Shown here: positions 8,278 through 15,921 of the stretch, one piece after another
Position numbering within the stretch: position 1 is the first letter of the stretch
Layout of the letters: the number at the start of each line of letters is the position of its first letter
Assembly: GCA_035946735.1 (NCBI GenBank)
Contig: DASYYZ010000047.1
Location: 13,355-77,354 of the forward strand
Direction: 5' to 3'
DNA from: Gp13-AA77 sp035946735
GTDB taxonomy: Bacteria > Acidobacteriota > Terriglobia > UBA7540
Length of the DNA: 64,000 nt
Program-made: the position numbers and the translations under genes
Notes under the pieces: generated by a model
What the model saw: only the letters and a program-made list of their open reading frames with translations
What the model was told of the DNA's origin: nothing
Databases searched by the model: none

Positions 8278-10881
8278 CTATTGCAGCCTGGCGTACTCCG
8301 CCTTGGCCTGCCTCAGGATAGGGATATCGGGGTCGGCATCCTTCCAGACTGCGAGGAAGTCCTGGTAGGCGATGCGCGCCTTGGCAAGCGCGTCGGACGG
8401 TAGCGGCGACCTTACGCCCCCATTTTCGTTGTGGCTGGCTGACCCCGTCTCTTGCCGGGATAAACCCGCCTCTACGGCATAGGCGCGACCCAGGCCCAAA
8501 TGGGCCAGCGCACCGATCGGCTGGTTCACCACGAGGCCGGGGTGATCGAGAACCTTCTGGAACTCGGCGGCTGCCTCGGGGCCGTGACCCGCTGCCAAGT
8601 AGGCCTGCGCGCGCAGAAAGACGGTGTACGGGCAGAAATTCACTCTCACTGGGAGCATTCCCAGCTCGTACGGAGTTGCGCTGAGCGCCTGGATCGCTAG
8701 ACGGGCGTCGGCGGGGCCGGCGCTCTTGCCGAGAGCAGCGGCTGCATAGAGCATGGGCAGAGATTCGGCCTGCACGACGGTGTCTTTCGGGAATCGCTTG
8801 TTGAGATCGGTGGCAAAGTGCATGGTCTGTGCGGAATCGCCCGCCAGCCCCAGGGCTATGGCCGACATCGCCTCCACCTCTTTGCCATTTGAGAGTGCGA
8901 GCGCAGCCAGAGCTTGCTCTTCTGCCAAGCTCCGATTGCCCACGAGCGCTTCGCGTGCGGCAGCCTCCACCCGATACTCGGCCGCCGCTTCTTTATCACC
9001 GCTCTTCATGGCCGAATCCGCCGCACGCCGGCTCAACTGTCGCGCCTCCGCAAACCGTCCGGCGTAGGAGGCGGTGTCCGATTCATAATAGAAGAGCAGC
9101 TCTTCGTATCCCGGCTTGCCTGCGAGACCGGCGGCCTCCTGCTCCATACCGGCCATATCGTGCTGCAGGAAATCGACGAGGTACAGAGACATGTGAAGCA
9201 GCGGCGAGTCGAGCTTGTGAGCCTGTGCCTCTTCGATCGTGGCTTTGACCTCATCCAGGCGGCCAAGGTTCAGGTAGCAAGTGGCGAGATTTGCATACAG
9301 AACCCCGCTTTTTGGCTCCAGTTCAACGGCCCTTCGCACCGCGGCAAGGGCCTTGTCGTGTTCGCCCAGAGCAACGTAGATGGCCACAAGGTCGTCCAGG
9401 GGAACCCAGGAGCGCGGGTACTCCTGAGCGTTCGATTCATTGATCCGCCTTGCCGCCTCGAAGTCCCCGGTAACCCACAACTGGTAAGCTGATTCGACAG
9501 CGAGTTCTTCCGGCCTGCTGAGCCGATCGCGTAGCTCGTAGGCTTTGCGCATGGCTTCAGCGCGGCGTGTCTCTTCGTCCAAATTGCCATAGGCGACTGC
9601 CAGGACCGACCACGCCATGGCGAAGTTCGGGTCCAGAGTTACCGCGCGTTGAAGCAAGGGGATGGCGGCAGCCCAATCTGCCCTTATGTCCTCCGCCTGA
9701 AGGCCGAGATTGTAGGCTTGCAGCGCTTCGAGCGAGGGCGTAGTGGCATCATTGGGCGAAACGTCATATTTCTCGACGGAGGCCAGCGACTCGCCCAGTT
9801 TCCGGCGCATCTTCGTGGCCGCCTTACCGAGCGCCACGAGCACCTGTTCCCTGCCGTTGGCTGTCTCCCGCTGGCTGGCTAACAGCTCTCCATTTCGGCA
9901 GTTTATCGCCTCAAGACCGACGACGTATTGGCTGCCGTGACCGGCAATCGAGCCTTCGATAGTAGCCGCGCTAGCCGTTCGCTGGCAGACCTCCCGCCCC
10001 AACTGCCGGGTGAGGCGTACGTCCTTACGTTGTCCCATTAAGGCGAGCGTCTGGGCGACGCGGGTATCGGGCAGCAGGTTTAAGAATGGCGACTGTTCGA
10101 GTTGTGCGGAAAGCCCCTGGCGCAGCGTGCCATCGAAGACAGAATCGCCGGTGGTGTTGGTGAAGTCAGCGAGCACGACGGTATCTTTGTCGGTAAGCTT
10201 CGGAAAGGAGCGCGACTGGATGTAATAGTAAGTCACGGCTGCCGCCGCAAGCACCACGACGGCCACTAGTGCCAGGGCCCACCAGCGCCGCACTGTGGCA
10301 CGGGCATCTTGCCCATGGTGCAGCGCCTCGGCCCCGGCGCGCGAAGGCATCTCAATCACACCGGCACCCACCGGAGTGGCCTGTACAACTTCCAGGTGTC
10401 TAGCGGGAGGCGACCCCGAAGCTGGAGGCAACTCGGCCCGCTCGGACTCAAGAGACCGCACGGCGCTCATCTGCCTCGCGACCGGCGGAACCTCATCAGG
10501 GGTCAGCCCTGCGGCCGTGCGACTCGGCACTGGCTCTCGGCTGGTTTCCTTGGTAAGCTCCGTGACCTCGGCCACGAATCGATAGCCGCGCTTGGGTATG
10601 GTTTCGATGAACTCCCGCCCATTAGGCGCTTCGCCCAAAGCCTTTCTCAGCAATGAGACGTGCTTCGTGAGGTTGCCCTCTTCGACGAAGGTACGGGGCC
10701 AGAGCTGCTCCATCAGGTCGTCTTTATCCACCAAGTGTCCGGCGTTCTCAACCAGGATGAGCAGGGCTTCGAAGGCCTTGGGCGCGACCGGTACCAGCCT
10801 GCCGTCCCGAAGCAGCGTCCGCTCCTCGGGCTCCAGGCGAAAGGGGCCGAAGGTGTAGAAGTGCTCTTTTTCCAAGCGCAT
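8278..10881 (-). CDS. Winged-helix, transmembrane, TPR protein (CadC-like)
   Basis: This 867-residue protein joins an OmpR-type winged-helix DNA-binding domain (about residues 10-108, ending FIETIPKRGYRF) to a single transmembrane helix (about 197-218, WWALALVAVVVLAAAAV) and a long TPR region (about 390-860). The layout matches the CadC-like one-component regulators that are very frequent in Acidobacteria: the DNA-binding part is inside the cell and the TPR part outside, where it may sense a ligand or protein. The linker before the membrane helix contains GQDARAT, encoded by a palindromic repeat. An 11-bp tandem repeat lies just upstream of the start and may be its own binding site. The targets are unknown. 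Confidence 0.88.
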   Translation of the reverse strand: MRLEKEHFYTFGPFRLEPEERTLLRDGRLVPVAPKAFEALLILVENAGHLVDKDDLMEQLWPRTFVEEGNLTKHVSLLRKALGEAPNGREFIETIPKRGYRFVAEVTELTKETSREPVPSRTAAGLTPDEVPPVARQMSAVRSLESERAELPPASGSPPARHLEVVQATPVGAGVIEMPSRAGAEALHHGQDARATVRRWWALALVAVVVLAAAAVTYYYIQSRSFPKLTDKDTVVLADFTNTTGDSVFDGTLRQGLSAQLEQSPFLNLLPDTRVAQTLALMGQRKDVRLTRQLGREVCQRTASAATIEGSIAGHGSQYVVGLEAINCRNGELLASQRETANGREQVLVALGKAATKMRRKLGESLASVEKYDVSPNDATTPSLEALQAYNLGLQAEDIRADWAAAIPLLQRAVTLDPNFAMAWSVLAVAYGNLDEETRRAEAMRKAYELRDRLSRPEELAVESAYQLWVTGDFEAARRINESNAQEYPRSWVPLDDLVAIYVALGEHDKALAAVRRAVELEPKSGVLYANLATCYLNLGRLDEVKATIEEAQAHKLDSPLLHMSLYLVDFLQHDMAGMEQEAAGLAGKPGYEELLFYYESDTASYAGRFAEARQLSRRAADSAMKSGDKEAAAEYRVEAAAREALVGNRSLAEEQALAALALSNGKEVEAMSAIALGLAGDSAQTMHFATDLNKRFPKDTVVQAESLPMLYAAAALGKSAGPADARLAIQALSATPYELGMLPVRVNFCPYTVFLRAQAYLAAGHGPEAAAEFQKVLDHPGLVVNQPIGALAHLGLGRAYAVEAGLSRQETGSASHNENGGVRSPLPSDALAKARIAYQDFLAVWKDADPDIPILRQAKAEYARLQ
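10296..10317. repeat. GQDARAT-type palindromic repeat inside a gene
   Basis: The 22-base segment contains GGGCATCTTGCCC, which is nearly self-complementary, and on the gene strand encodes HGQDARAT. I recognise this peptide as the trace of a short dispersed repeat seen in many acidobacterial and verrucomicrobial genomes; that is recollection, not a search. It falls in the low-complexity linker of the TPR regulator, where an in-frame insertion would be tolerated. Confidence 0.6.
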
Positions 10882-10899
10882 AAACGGCTGGAAGAATAT

Positions 10900-10921
10900 A
10901 TTCAGAAATTATTCAGAATTT
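10900..10921. promoter_or_regulatory. Candidate 11-bp tandem operator of the TPR regulator
   Basis: Two head-to-tail 11-mers, ATTCAGAAATT and ATTCAGAATTT, differ at one base and lie 19-40 bases upstream of the regulator start at 10881. OmpR/PhoB-type winged-helix domains bind direct repeats spaced 10-11 bp apart, so this may be an autoregulatory site. The match is to a spacing rule, not to a known consensus. Confidence 0.5.
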
Positions 10922-11241
10922 CGGAAGGACTTCTCAGCCGTATTGGGCCAGCTTCAATGCGAACAGAGAAGGGCGTCGGCCTGAAGTCCACCCAAACCGG
11001 GGCGATTCTAATCCAGGTTGACTGTCCAAATCAAGGTCTTTGGCTGCGCGTGACTTTTGAAGTGTGGTAGCTTGCTACCGCTTTCGATTCGCGAGCTCGC
11101 TCGCGGCATGGCACCTGCGGCCAGCAGGCTGGCCTGACGAAAGCAGCACCAAGGTGCCGCACTCCAACGAGGCTCCTGAACGCTGAGCCCCGAGCGGCCG
11201 AGTGTACAGCATGGTAGGAAAGACCAAACAAGGAGGAGGAG
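10922..11241. other. Intergenic region with palindromes
   Basis: About 320 bases between the divergent regulator and GloVer genes. It contains a perfect palindrome GGTAGC-tt-GCTACC at 11066-11079, and further on a wide inverted repeat formed by GGCACC and GGTGCC around 11110-11155. AGGAGGAGG at 11231-11239 is the ribosome site of the GloVer gene. I see no small gene here. Confidence 0.45.
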
Positions 11242-12528
11242 ATGAGAAACGAAAAAACGGCAGTCGTTAACGAGGTTGGCGCAAGGGCGACGCCGGCGAC
11301 CGGATGGCGGGGCAGCTTCGGCATCGTCTGCCTGCAGCTTTGCTTTATTTGGGCGGCGATGGCGGTGATCTCGCTGGCGCAGACACGAAGCACGGCCCCG
11401 AGCTACTCGGTACTTTACAACTTCACGGGCGGGGCCGACGGGGCAAACCCCTATGCCGGCCTGGTCGCAGACGGAGTCGGCAACCTGTATGGCACGACCT
11501 CAGCGGGCGGCGATCTAACTGGCTGCTCCGGGTATGGCTGCGGAGTGGCCTTCAAGCTGGACCCGTCAGGTAAAGAAACAGTGCTGAACACCTTTTCGGG
11601 TGGGGCTGACGGATCATCGCCCGAGGCCGGCCTGATTCGGGGCGCAAGTGCCAACCTGTACGGCACGACCTTCGGTGGGGGCGCTTATGGTGCCGGAGTG
11701 GTCTTCAAGCTGGATTCGTCAGGAAACGAAACGGTGCTGTACGCGTTCACCGGCGGAGCGGACGGGGCAAACCCGCAAGCTGGTTTGGTAGCAGACGAAG
11801 CTGGTAATTTCTACGGAACAACCGACTGGGGCGGCAATCTCAGCGCATGTTCCGGGTTCGGTGGCTGCGGAACTGTCTTCAAGCTGGAGGCGTCCGGGAC
11901 AGAAACGGCGCTCTACACGTTCAATGGCGGCGCGGACGGGTTCGCGCCCTATGGCGGGCTGGTTCGAGACACTGCCGGTAACCTATACGGTACCACTGCA
12001 TACGGCGGCGCCGGCTGTGAATTCTGCGGAGTGGTTTTTCAGGTTACGCCCAGCGGCAACGAAACTGTGCTGTACACCTTCACGGGCGGGGCGGATGGGT
12101 CCTCGCCGGCCGACGAAGTTCTGATTCGGGACAGGGCTGGCAACCTCTACGGCACGACAGTTTCCGGCGGCGATCTCAGCGGCTGCGGCGGGTCTGGGTG
12201 CGGAGTGGTGTTCAAGCTGGACCGCTCTGGAAACGAGACTGTGCTTTACGCCTTCACTGGCGGGGCGGACGGGGCAAACCCTTATACCGGCCTAGTCGGA
12301 GACGGAGTCGGCAACTTTTACGGCACCACTGCTTTCGGCGGTGAATCGGACGACGGAGTGGTGTTCAAGCAGGATCGGTCGGGAAAATACTCGGTGCTGC
12401 ACACCTTCAACGGTGCGGACGGCGTGAACCCTCCCGGACGCTTGTTGCTGTACAAGGGCTCCCTCTATGGCACGACCTACGGTGGGGGCACTTATGGTGC
12501 CGGAGTGGTCTTCAAAGTCCACATGTAG
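11242..12528 (+). CDS. GloVer tandem-repeat secreted protein (TIGR03803 type)
   Basis: The 428-residue protein begins with a long leader and a hydrophobic segment (about residues 32-50, ending SLAQT). It then repeats a unit of about 35-45 residues of the form TGGADGANP...GLV.D..GN.YGTT..GG....G.VFKLD.SG. About eight to nine units are visible, and the DNA repeats with them. This matches the choice-of-anchor GloVer family, thought to be extracellular beta-propeller-like proteins of unknown ligand. AGGAGGAGG precedes the ATG. A related but truncated copy with a similar leader follows directly, so the two are likely a tandem duplication. Confidence 0.85.
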   Translation: MRNEKTAVVNEVGARATPATGWRGSFGIVCLQLCFIWAAMAVISLAQTRSTAPSYSVLYNFTGGADGANPYAGLVADGVGNLYGTTSAGGDLTGCSGYGCGVAFKLDPSGKETVLNTFSGGADGSSPEAGLIRGASANLYGTTFGGGAYGAGVVFKLDSSGNETVLYAFTGGADGANPQAGLVADEAGNFYGTTDWGGNLSACSGFGGCGTVFKLEASGTETALYTFNGGADGFAPYGGLVRDTAGNLYGTTAYGGAGCEFCGVVFQVTPSGNETVLYTFTGGADGSSPADEVLIRDRAGNLYGTTVSGGDLSGCGGSGCGVVFKLDRSGNETVLYAFTGGADGANPYTGLVGDGVGNFYGTTAFGGESDDGVVFKQDRSGKYSVLHTFNGADGVNPPGRLLLYKGSLYGTTYGGGTYGAGVVFKVHM

Positions 12529-12529
12529 A

Positions 12530-12554
12530 GGGTAGCGCAGTCTCTGCGCGACCC
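12530..12554. repeat. Hairpin after the GloVer gene
   Basis: GGGTAGCGCAG and CTGCGCGACCC form an 11-bp stem with one mismatch and a 3-base loop, two bases after the stop codon. It could terminate transcription, although there is no T tract. The TAGCGCAG edge also resembles the hairpin repeats at 62 kb. Confidence 0.5.
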
Positions 12555-12595
12555 CGACTGCAAGCCACGGAGTTCAAACCGAAGGAGGAGAAGAG

Positions 12596-13138
12596 ATGAC
12601 AAACGGAAAAGAGGCAGTCATTCAGGAGCTTCACTGGAGGGCGGCGTCGGCGACCCGATGGTGGAGGACGGTCGTTATCCTCTGCCTGCAGCTTTACTTT
12701 CTCTGGGCGGCGACGGCGATGGTGTCGCTGGCACAAAACGAGCAGCCTTCGACCGACTCCGTGAAATTCACCACGTTGGTCAACTTCGACGGCACTGACG
12801 AGAACCTGCCTACGGGGAACCTCGTCCAGGGCTTTGATGGAAATCTTTACGGAACCACTTTCTTTGCGGATAATTTTAACGGCAACATCTTCAAGGTTAG
12901 CCCGGCCGGAGCGCTGACCAACGTCTACAACTTCTGCGCTCAAACCAACTGCGCTGACGGCGCCAATCCCATCGCAGACGGCGCCTTAGCGCTTGACGCC
13001 AACGGGAACTTTTACGGTACAACCGGGAGCGGCTATCAGAGTTCGACATCGTACCCGGATGCGGTGCCAGTCGTCCCCACTGTTGATCTCAGTGTTTATA
13101 AACCCCCTTTCAGCGTTGTATCCGGGGACCTAAATTAG
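12596..13138 (+). CDS. Short GloVer-type protein, probably truncated
   Basis: This 180-residue frame shares the leader design of its upstream neighbour (CLQLYFLWAATAMVSLAQ), then has about two repeat units (TGNLVQGFDGNLYGTTFF, ALDANGNFYGTTGSGY). After that the sequence turns into PDAVPVVPTVDLSVYKPPF, unlike the family, and stops. Family members usually have five to ten units, so the 3' part seems to have been replaced or lost. GGAGGAG precedes the ATG. It may still be translated; activity is doubtful. Confidence 0.65.
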   Translation: MTNGKEAVIQELHWRAASATRWWRTVVILCLQLYFLWAATAMVSLAQNEQPSTDSVKFTTLVNFDGTDENLPTGNLVQGFDGNLYGTTFFADNFNGNIFKVSPAGALTNVYNFCAQTNCADGANPIADGALALDANGNFYGTTGSGYQSSTSYPDAVPVVPTVDLSVYKPPFSVVSGDLN

Positions 13139-13288
13139 GTTAGGCAGTTTCCGAACCTTAGTAAAGGGTGCGCAAAACGTAGCTTGTCAGGCCTGTTGTC
13201 CCTCCTCCTGCTGGCCCCCGGAAGGACGCCGCCTCCAGGAGGCTCTAGGCGACACTCAAGCCCGTCATGTTAGGGTGCAAATTGCATC
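13139..13288. other. Gap at the end of the GloVer pair
   Basis: About 150 bases without a convincing gene. GCCTCC-a-GGAGGC near 13231-13243 is a short perfect palindrome. The segment ggcagtttccga just after the truncated GloVer gene also occurs near 8184, just after the integrase fragment; the match is too short to weigh heavily. With the two small frames that follow, this makes a poorly coding stretch of nearly 600 bases. Confidence 0.35.
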
Positions 13289-13468
13289 ATGGTTGTCGAA
13301 ATTAGGGAGAGCAGCAGGTACGAAACGATTATAGATAGCAACCCTGAAGCCTGGTTTCTCTGGCAACTTAGACCTGGGAAACCAGACAAAATGATCGCCT
13401 ATTGTTCTCCTGACGAGGAGTGGGTTCATCCTTATGATTGCGACGTAGGCCGGATTCACGATCTGTGA
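13289..13468 (+). CDS. Possible small protein, 59 residues
   Basis: An ATG frame encodes a balanced, acidic peptide with several tryptophans (SNPEAWFLWQLRPGKPD, CSPDEEWVHPYDCD). Its composition looks protein-like, but no ribosome site is clear upstream and I recognise no family. It lies in the gap after the truncated GloVer gene and may be the tail of a larger lost gene. Confidence 0.3.
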   Translation: MVVEIRESSRYETIIDSNPEAWFLWQLRPGKPDKMIAYCSPDEEWVHPYDCDVGRIHDL

Positions 13469-13532
13469 CCGCTGACAGTGTGACCCGATTACCTCCCTTC
13501 CTTTGGTCGGGTTGGCACCTGTTCGGGTTACC

Positions 13533-13664
13533 GTGACCAATATACCTGTCGAGCACAGCGTGAGGATTCGGGAGTTGACGAACTGGGTCGAGCGGAAGGG
13601 CGGCAGCCCGAGGGACGTCACCGACCGCGAGCGCGTACGGGGCATCCTCGGGCTGGCGCATTAG
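13533..13664 (+). CDS. Possible small protein, 43 residues
   Basis: A GTG frame encodes VTNIPVEHSVRIRELTNWVE and then a basic tail ending GILGLAH. It looks like one or two helices. There is no clear ribosome site, and it could equally be a relic. It lies 57 bases before the DHFR-like gene and might be an upstream frame of that transcript. Confidence 0.2.
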   Translation: MTNIPVEHSVRIRELTNWVERKGGSPRDVTDRERVRGILGLAH

Positions 13665-13721
13665 ATTGGGACTTCTGCTGGCTGGCCACATTCGGGCCGT
13701 GGCCGAGCGCGGGAGGCGTAG

Positions 13722-14249
13722 GTGCGAAAAGTCACATTCGGAGCAGCCAGCAGTCTGGACAATTTTCTCGCCCGCAAGGACCACGCACTGGACTGGCTGA
13801 TGTGGGGCGATGAGGCCGCCACGGTGATGAGCGACTACTGGAAGACCATCGACACGGTGCTTATGGGCCGGAAGACTTACGACATAGCTCTGCGCCACAG
13901 CAAGGGAAAATCGCCGTACCCAGGCATGCGCACCTCCGTCTTCTCCAGGACGCTCAAAGACTCCGCTGATGGGAGCGTCACGATAGTCTCGGGAGACGCG
14001 GGCGCGTTCGTGCGGCAGTTGAAGCATGAGGAGGGCAAAGACATCTGTCTTATGGGCGGCGGTGAACTTGCGAAATCGCTGTTCGAGTCCGGCCTCATCG
14101 ATGAGATTGGCTTCAACATCCATCCTGTGTTGCTCGGTTCAGGGATTCCTCTCTTTCATGAGATGACCCACCAAGTCAACCTGGAACTCCTCCAATGCAA
14201 AGCCTCCAAGAATGGGTGCGTCTTCCTCAGGTATCGCCTGAGATCTTGA
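13722..14249 (+). CDS. Dihydrofolate reductase-like (RibD C-terminal) protein
   Basis: The 175-residue protein fits the RibD_C/DHFR-like family throughout: FGAASSLDNFLAR at the start, TVLMGRKTYDIA near residue 48, KDICLMGGGELAKSLFESGL near residue 107, and IDEIGFNIHPVLLGSGIPLF. These residues form the NADPH-binding fold. Small stand-alone members occur in many soil bacteria; their substrates are mostly unknown, and folate is not assumed. The start is GTG at 13722, with no better ATG nearby. The frame is intact. Confidence 0.85.
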   Translation: MRKVTFGAASSLDNFLARKDHALDWLMWGDEAATVMSDYWKTIDTVLMGRKTYDIALRHSKGKSPYPGMRTSVFSRTLKDSADGSVTIVSGDAGAFVRQLKHEEGKDICLMGGGELAKSLFESGLIDEIGFNIHPVLLGSGIPLFHEMTHQVNLELLQCKASKNGCVFLRYRLRS

Positions 14250-14346
14250 AATGAGCACAACAAATAATTCCTTACGCCCACCAGCCTTGCTCGGCAAACT
14301 GGGCAGGCGAAATGCTAAAGCAACTCCCGGTGACTCCTGGAACTCA

Positions 14347-14932
14347 TCAGTCCTCGTACGTCCGAATGTTTAGGGTCGGACTCTTCCCTCTCAACTGCTT
14401 CAGGAACTCGCGGTCCGCCGACTTCTCGAACGCCGACCCAGGCTCTGCGCTTGCGGGTTCCCGAGGAATCAGCTGCACGCCGACGTCGGGTGCCTGGACG
14501 CGGGGCCGACCGGCGAGGAAGTCGCCGAAGGCGACCGCCTTCGTGATGCGAAACCGAGCGCTGGCATCCTGGTTGGCCGCCTTGATCCGCCCGACCAACG
14601 CTGAAAGGGCCGCTTCGACCGCCGCAGGAGTGAAGCGGGGCGGCCTTGAGCCCGAGACGGCATCGCCCGACTCGGTGGTGAGCCAGCACCCGCCATCGGA
14701 CGCCTCGATGTAGCCCTGGGCTTCCAGGAAAGGGATGACCTGCTTTGCCACGGCGGTGCTGACGTTGAGCGACTTCGCCAAATCCTGGGTGCTCCAGCCT
14801 GGCTGCCCCAATCGTCTCCTTCGGAAAGCTGAGGACCTCGGCTGGCGGCAATGAGGGACCCGCTTGCGCCTGTTTGCCGTCGTCGTCCAAGGCGCTCGGT
14901 GCGCAACTCGACTTCTTTCGATTACGTGGCAT
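14347..14932 (-). pseudogene. Frameshifted HTH and nucleotidyltransferase-fold protein
   Basis: The reading frame starts at ATG 14932 (MPRNRKKSSCAPSALDDDGK) and runs well to about 14810, then must move to another frame to continue as GWSTQDLAKSLNVSTAVAKQ, a helix-turn-helix. Removing one C from the CCCC run at 14806-14809 joins them into about 194 residues. The C-terminal half (RITKAVAFGDFLAGRPRVQA, then PDVGVQLIPRE) resembles HTH proteins with a MNT-type nucleotidyltransferase fold, whose motif is usually FGSYL...DVDVAVEL. Here Ser and one Asp of that motif are replaced, so catalysis is doubtful even if the frame is restored. Confidence 0.6.
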
Positions 14933-15109
14933 GGTCGGCCTGCTGGACCTCCGCCCTCCGTCAGCACCACATATTCTCTATTTAATTAATGTCCGGGCCT
15001 TGACCTGCATGAAGAGCGGTTGTAACATTTGACTAACACCGAAATCGGAAACGAATTCGGCTGGCGGGAATCTTGCGTTCCCGGCCTAAAACAGAAGGAG
15101 GTCGTTTCA

Positions 15110-15526
15110 ATGCCTACCAACACAGAATTCACTCTTCACTTGGAGGACCAGCCAGGAACCCTCGCGCAAGCCTGCCGAGCCCTCGGCGACCGCAAAGTGA
15201 ATATTCTAGCTCTCCAAGCGACACCTGGAGGAGGCAAGAGCCAGGTTCGCTTCGTGGCTGACAATCCGACCACCACCAAGACCGTCCTCGACCGCGAGCA
15301 CATAAGCTACACGGAAGCTCAAGTCGCTCAAGTCAGGCTGGCCAACCAACCGGGCGAATTGGCACGAGCCGCCGCCCGGCTCGGCGAAGCCAAAATCAAC
15401 ATCAACTACGTCTACTCTGGGCTTGAGTCGGGCACGAACACGCCGGTCCTGATCTTCGGCGTGGCCGACGCGGGCCGGGCTGCGAACATCCTGGAGGAGA
15501 CCGCTGCTGGCGCTGCTCGCACCTAG
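15110..15526 (+). CDS. Tandem ACT-domain protein
   Basis: The 138-residue protein has two ACT-like halves: FTLHLEDQPGTLAQACRALG with DRKVNILALQ, and VRLANQPGELARAAARLGEA with KININYVYSG. ACT domains bind amino acids and usually regulate enzymes; stand-alone two-domain proteins like this may act as sensors. I chose ATG 15110 over the longer frame starting at 15029 because AAGGAGG (15095-15101) lies 8 bases before it, and the extra N-terminus is not ACT-like. The frame is intact and followed by a strong hairpin. Confidence 0.85.
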   Translation: MPTNTEFTLHLEDQPGTLAQACRALGDRKVNILALQATPGGGKSQVRFVADNPTTTKTVLDREHISYTEAQVAQVRLANQPGELARAAARLGEAKININYVYSGLESGTNTPVLIFGVADAGRAANILEETAAGAART

Positions 15527-15547
15527 CAGAATTCACCTCCGTTATTC

Positions 15548-15582
15548 GCGGGGCCACTCCGGTGTTGCCAGGGTGGCCCCGC
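15548..15582 (+). terminator. Strong GC hairpin after the ACT gene
   Basis: GCGGGGCCAC (15548-15557) and GTGGCCCCGC (15573-15582) make a perfect 10-bp stem with a 15-base loop, 21 bases after the ACT stop codon. There is no T tract, so intrinsic termination is likely but not certain. Confidence 0.55.
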
Positions 15583-15677
15583 CGACCTCGCCTCGATCAG
15601 AAGAGTGGAATTTCCCGCCAGTCTAGACTTCCTGGGTACGGCAAAAACAAACCGGCAAAGGAGCTAAGCGATAGACA

Positions 15678-15881
15678 ATGGACGTAAACAGCCAAGTGGG
15701 AGAGACCGCAGGGAAGGCGTGGCAAGCGCTTTCGAGCGCCGGGCCGCAGACGCTGGCCCAACTGAAGAAGAGGGTCAACGGGTCGGGCGAGCTTTTAAGC
15801 TTCGGCCTGGGATGGCTGGCCCGCGAGGACAAAGTCGAGATAGTCCCGGAGAAGAAGAGCTTTCGCGTCCGGTTGAAGTGA
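15678..15881 (+). CDS. Small winged-helix protein (DUF2582 type)
   Basis: The 67-residue protein reads as one winged-helix fold: AGKAWQALSSAGPQTLAQLK, then a recognition segment (SGELLSFGLGWLAREDKVEI) and a wing (VPEKKSFRVRLK). It matches the small DUF2582-type winged-helix proteins of unknown role found in many environmental bacteria. GGAG lies about 15 bases upstream. It ends 40 bases before the amidohydrolase and may be co-transcribed with it. Confidence 0.75.
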   Translation: MDVNSQVGETAGKAWQALSSAGPQTLAQLKKRVNGSGELLSFGLGWLAREDKVEIVPEKKSFRVRLK

Positions 15882-15921
15882 GCGCAGCAGGCCCCGCCCC
15901 TCCACGGCTATACTCACGAAG

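Noticed and set aside
11400..12520. GloVer DNA repeats as a possible satellite or CRISPR
   Set aside because: The units encode a continuous protein of a known family, with variable unit length.
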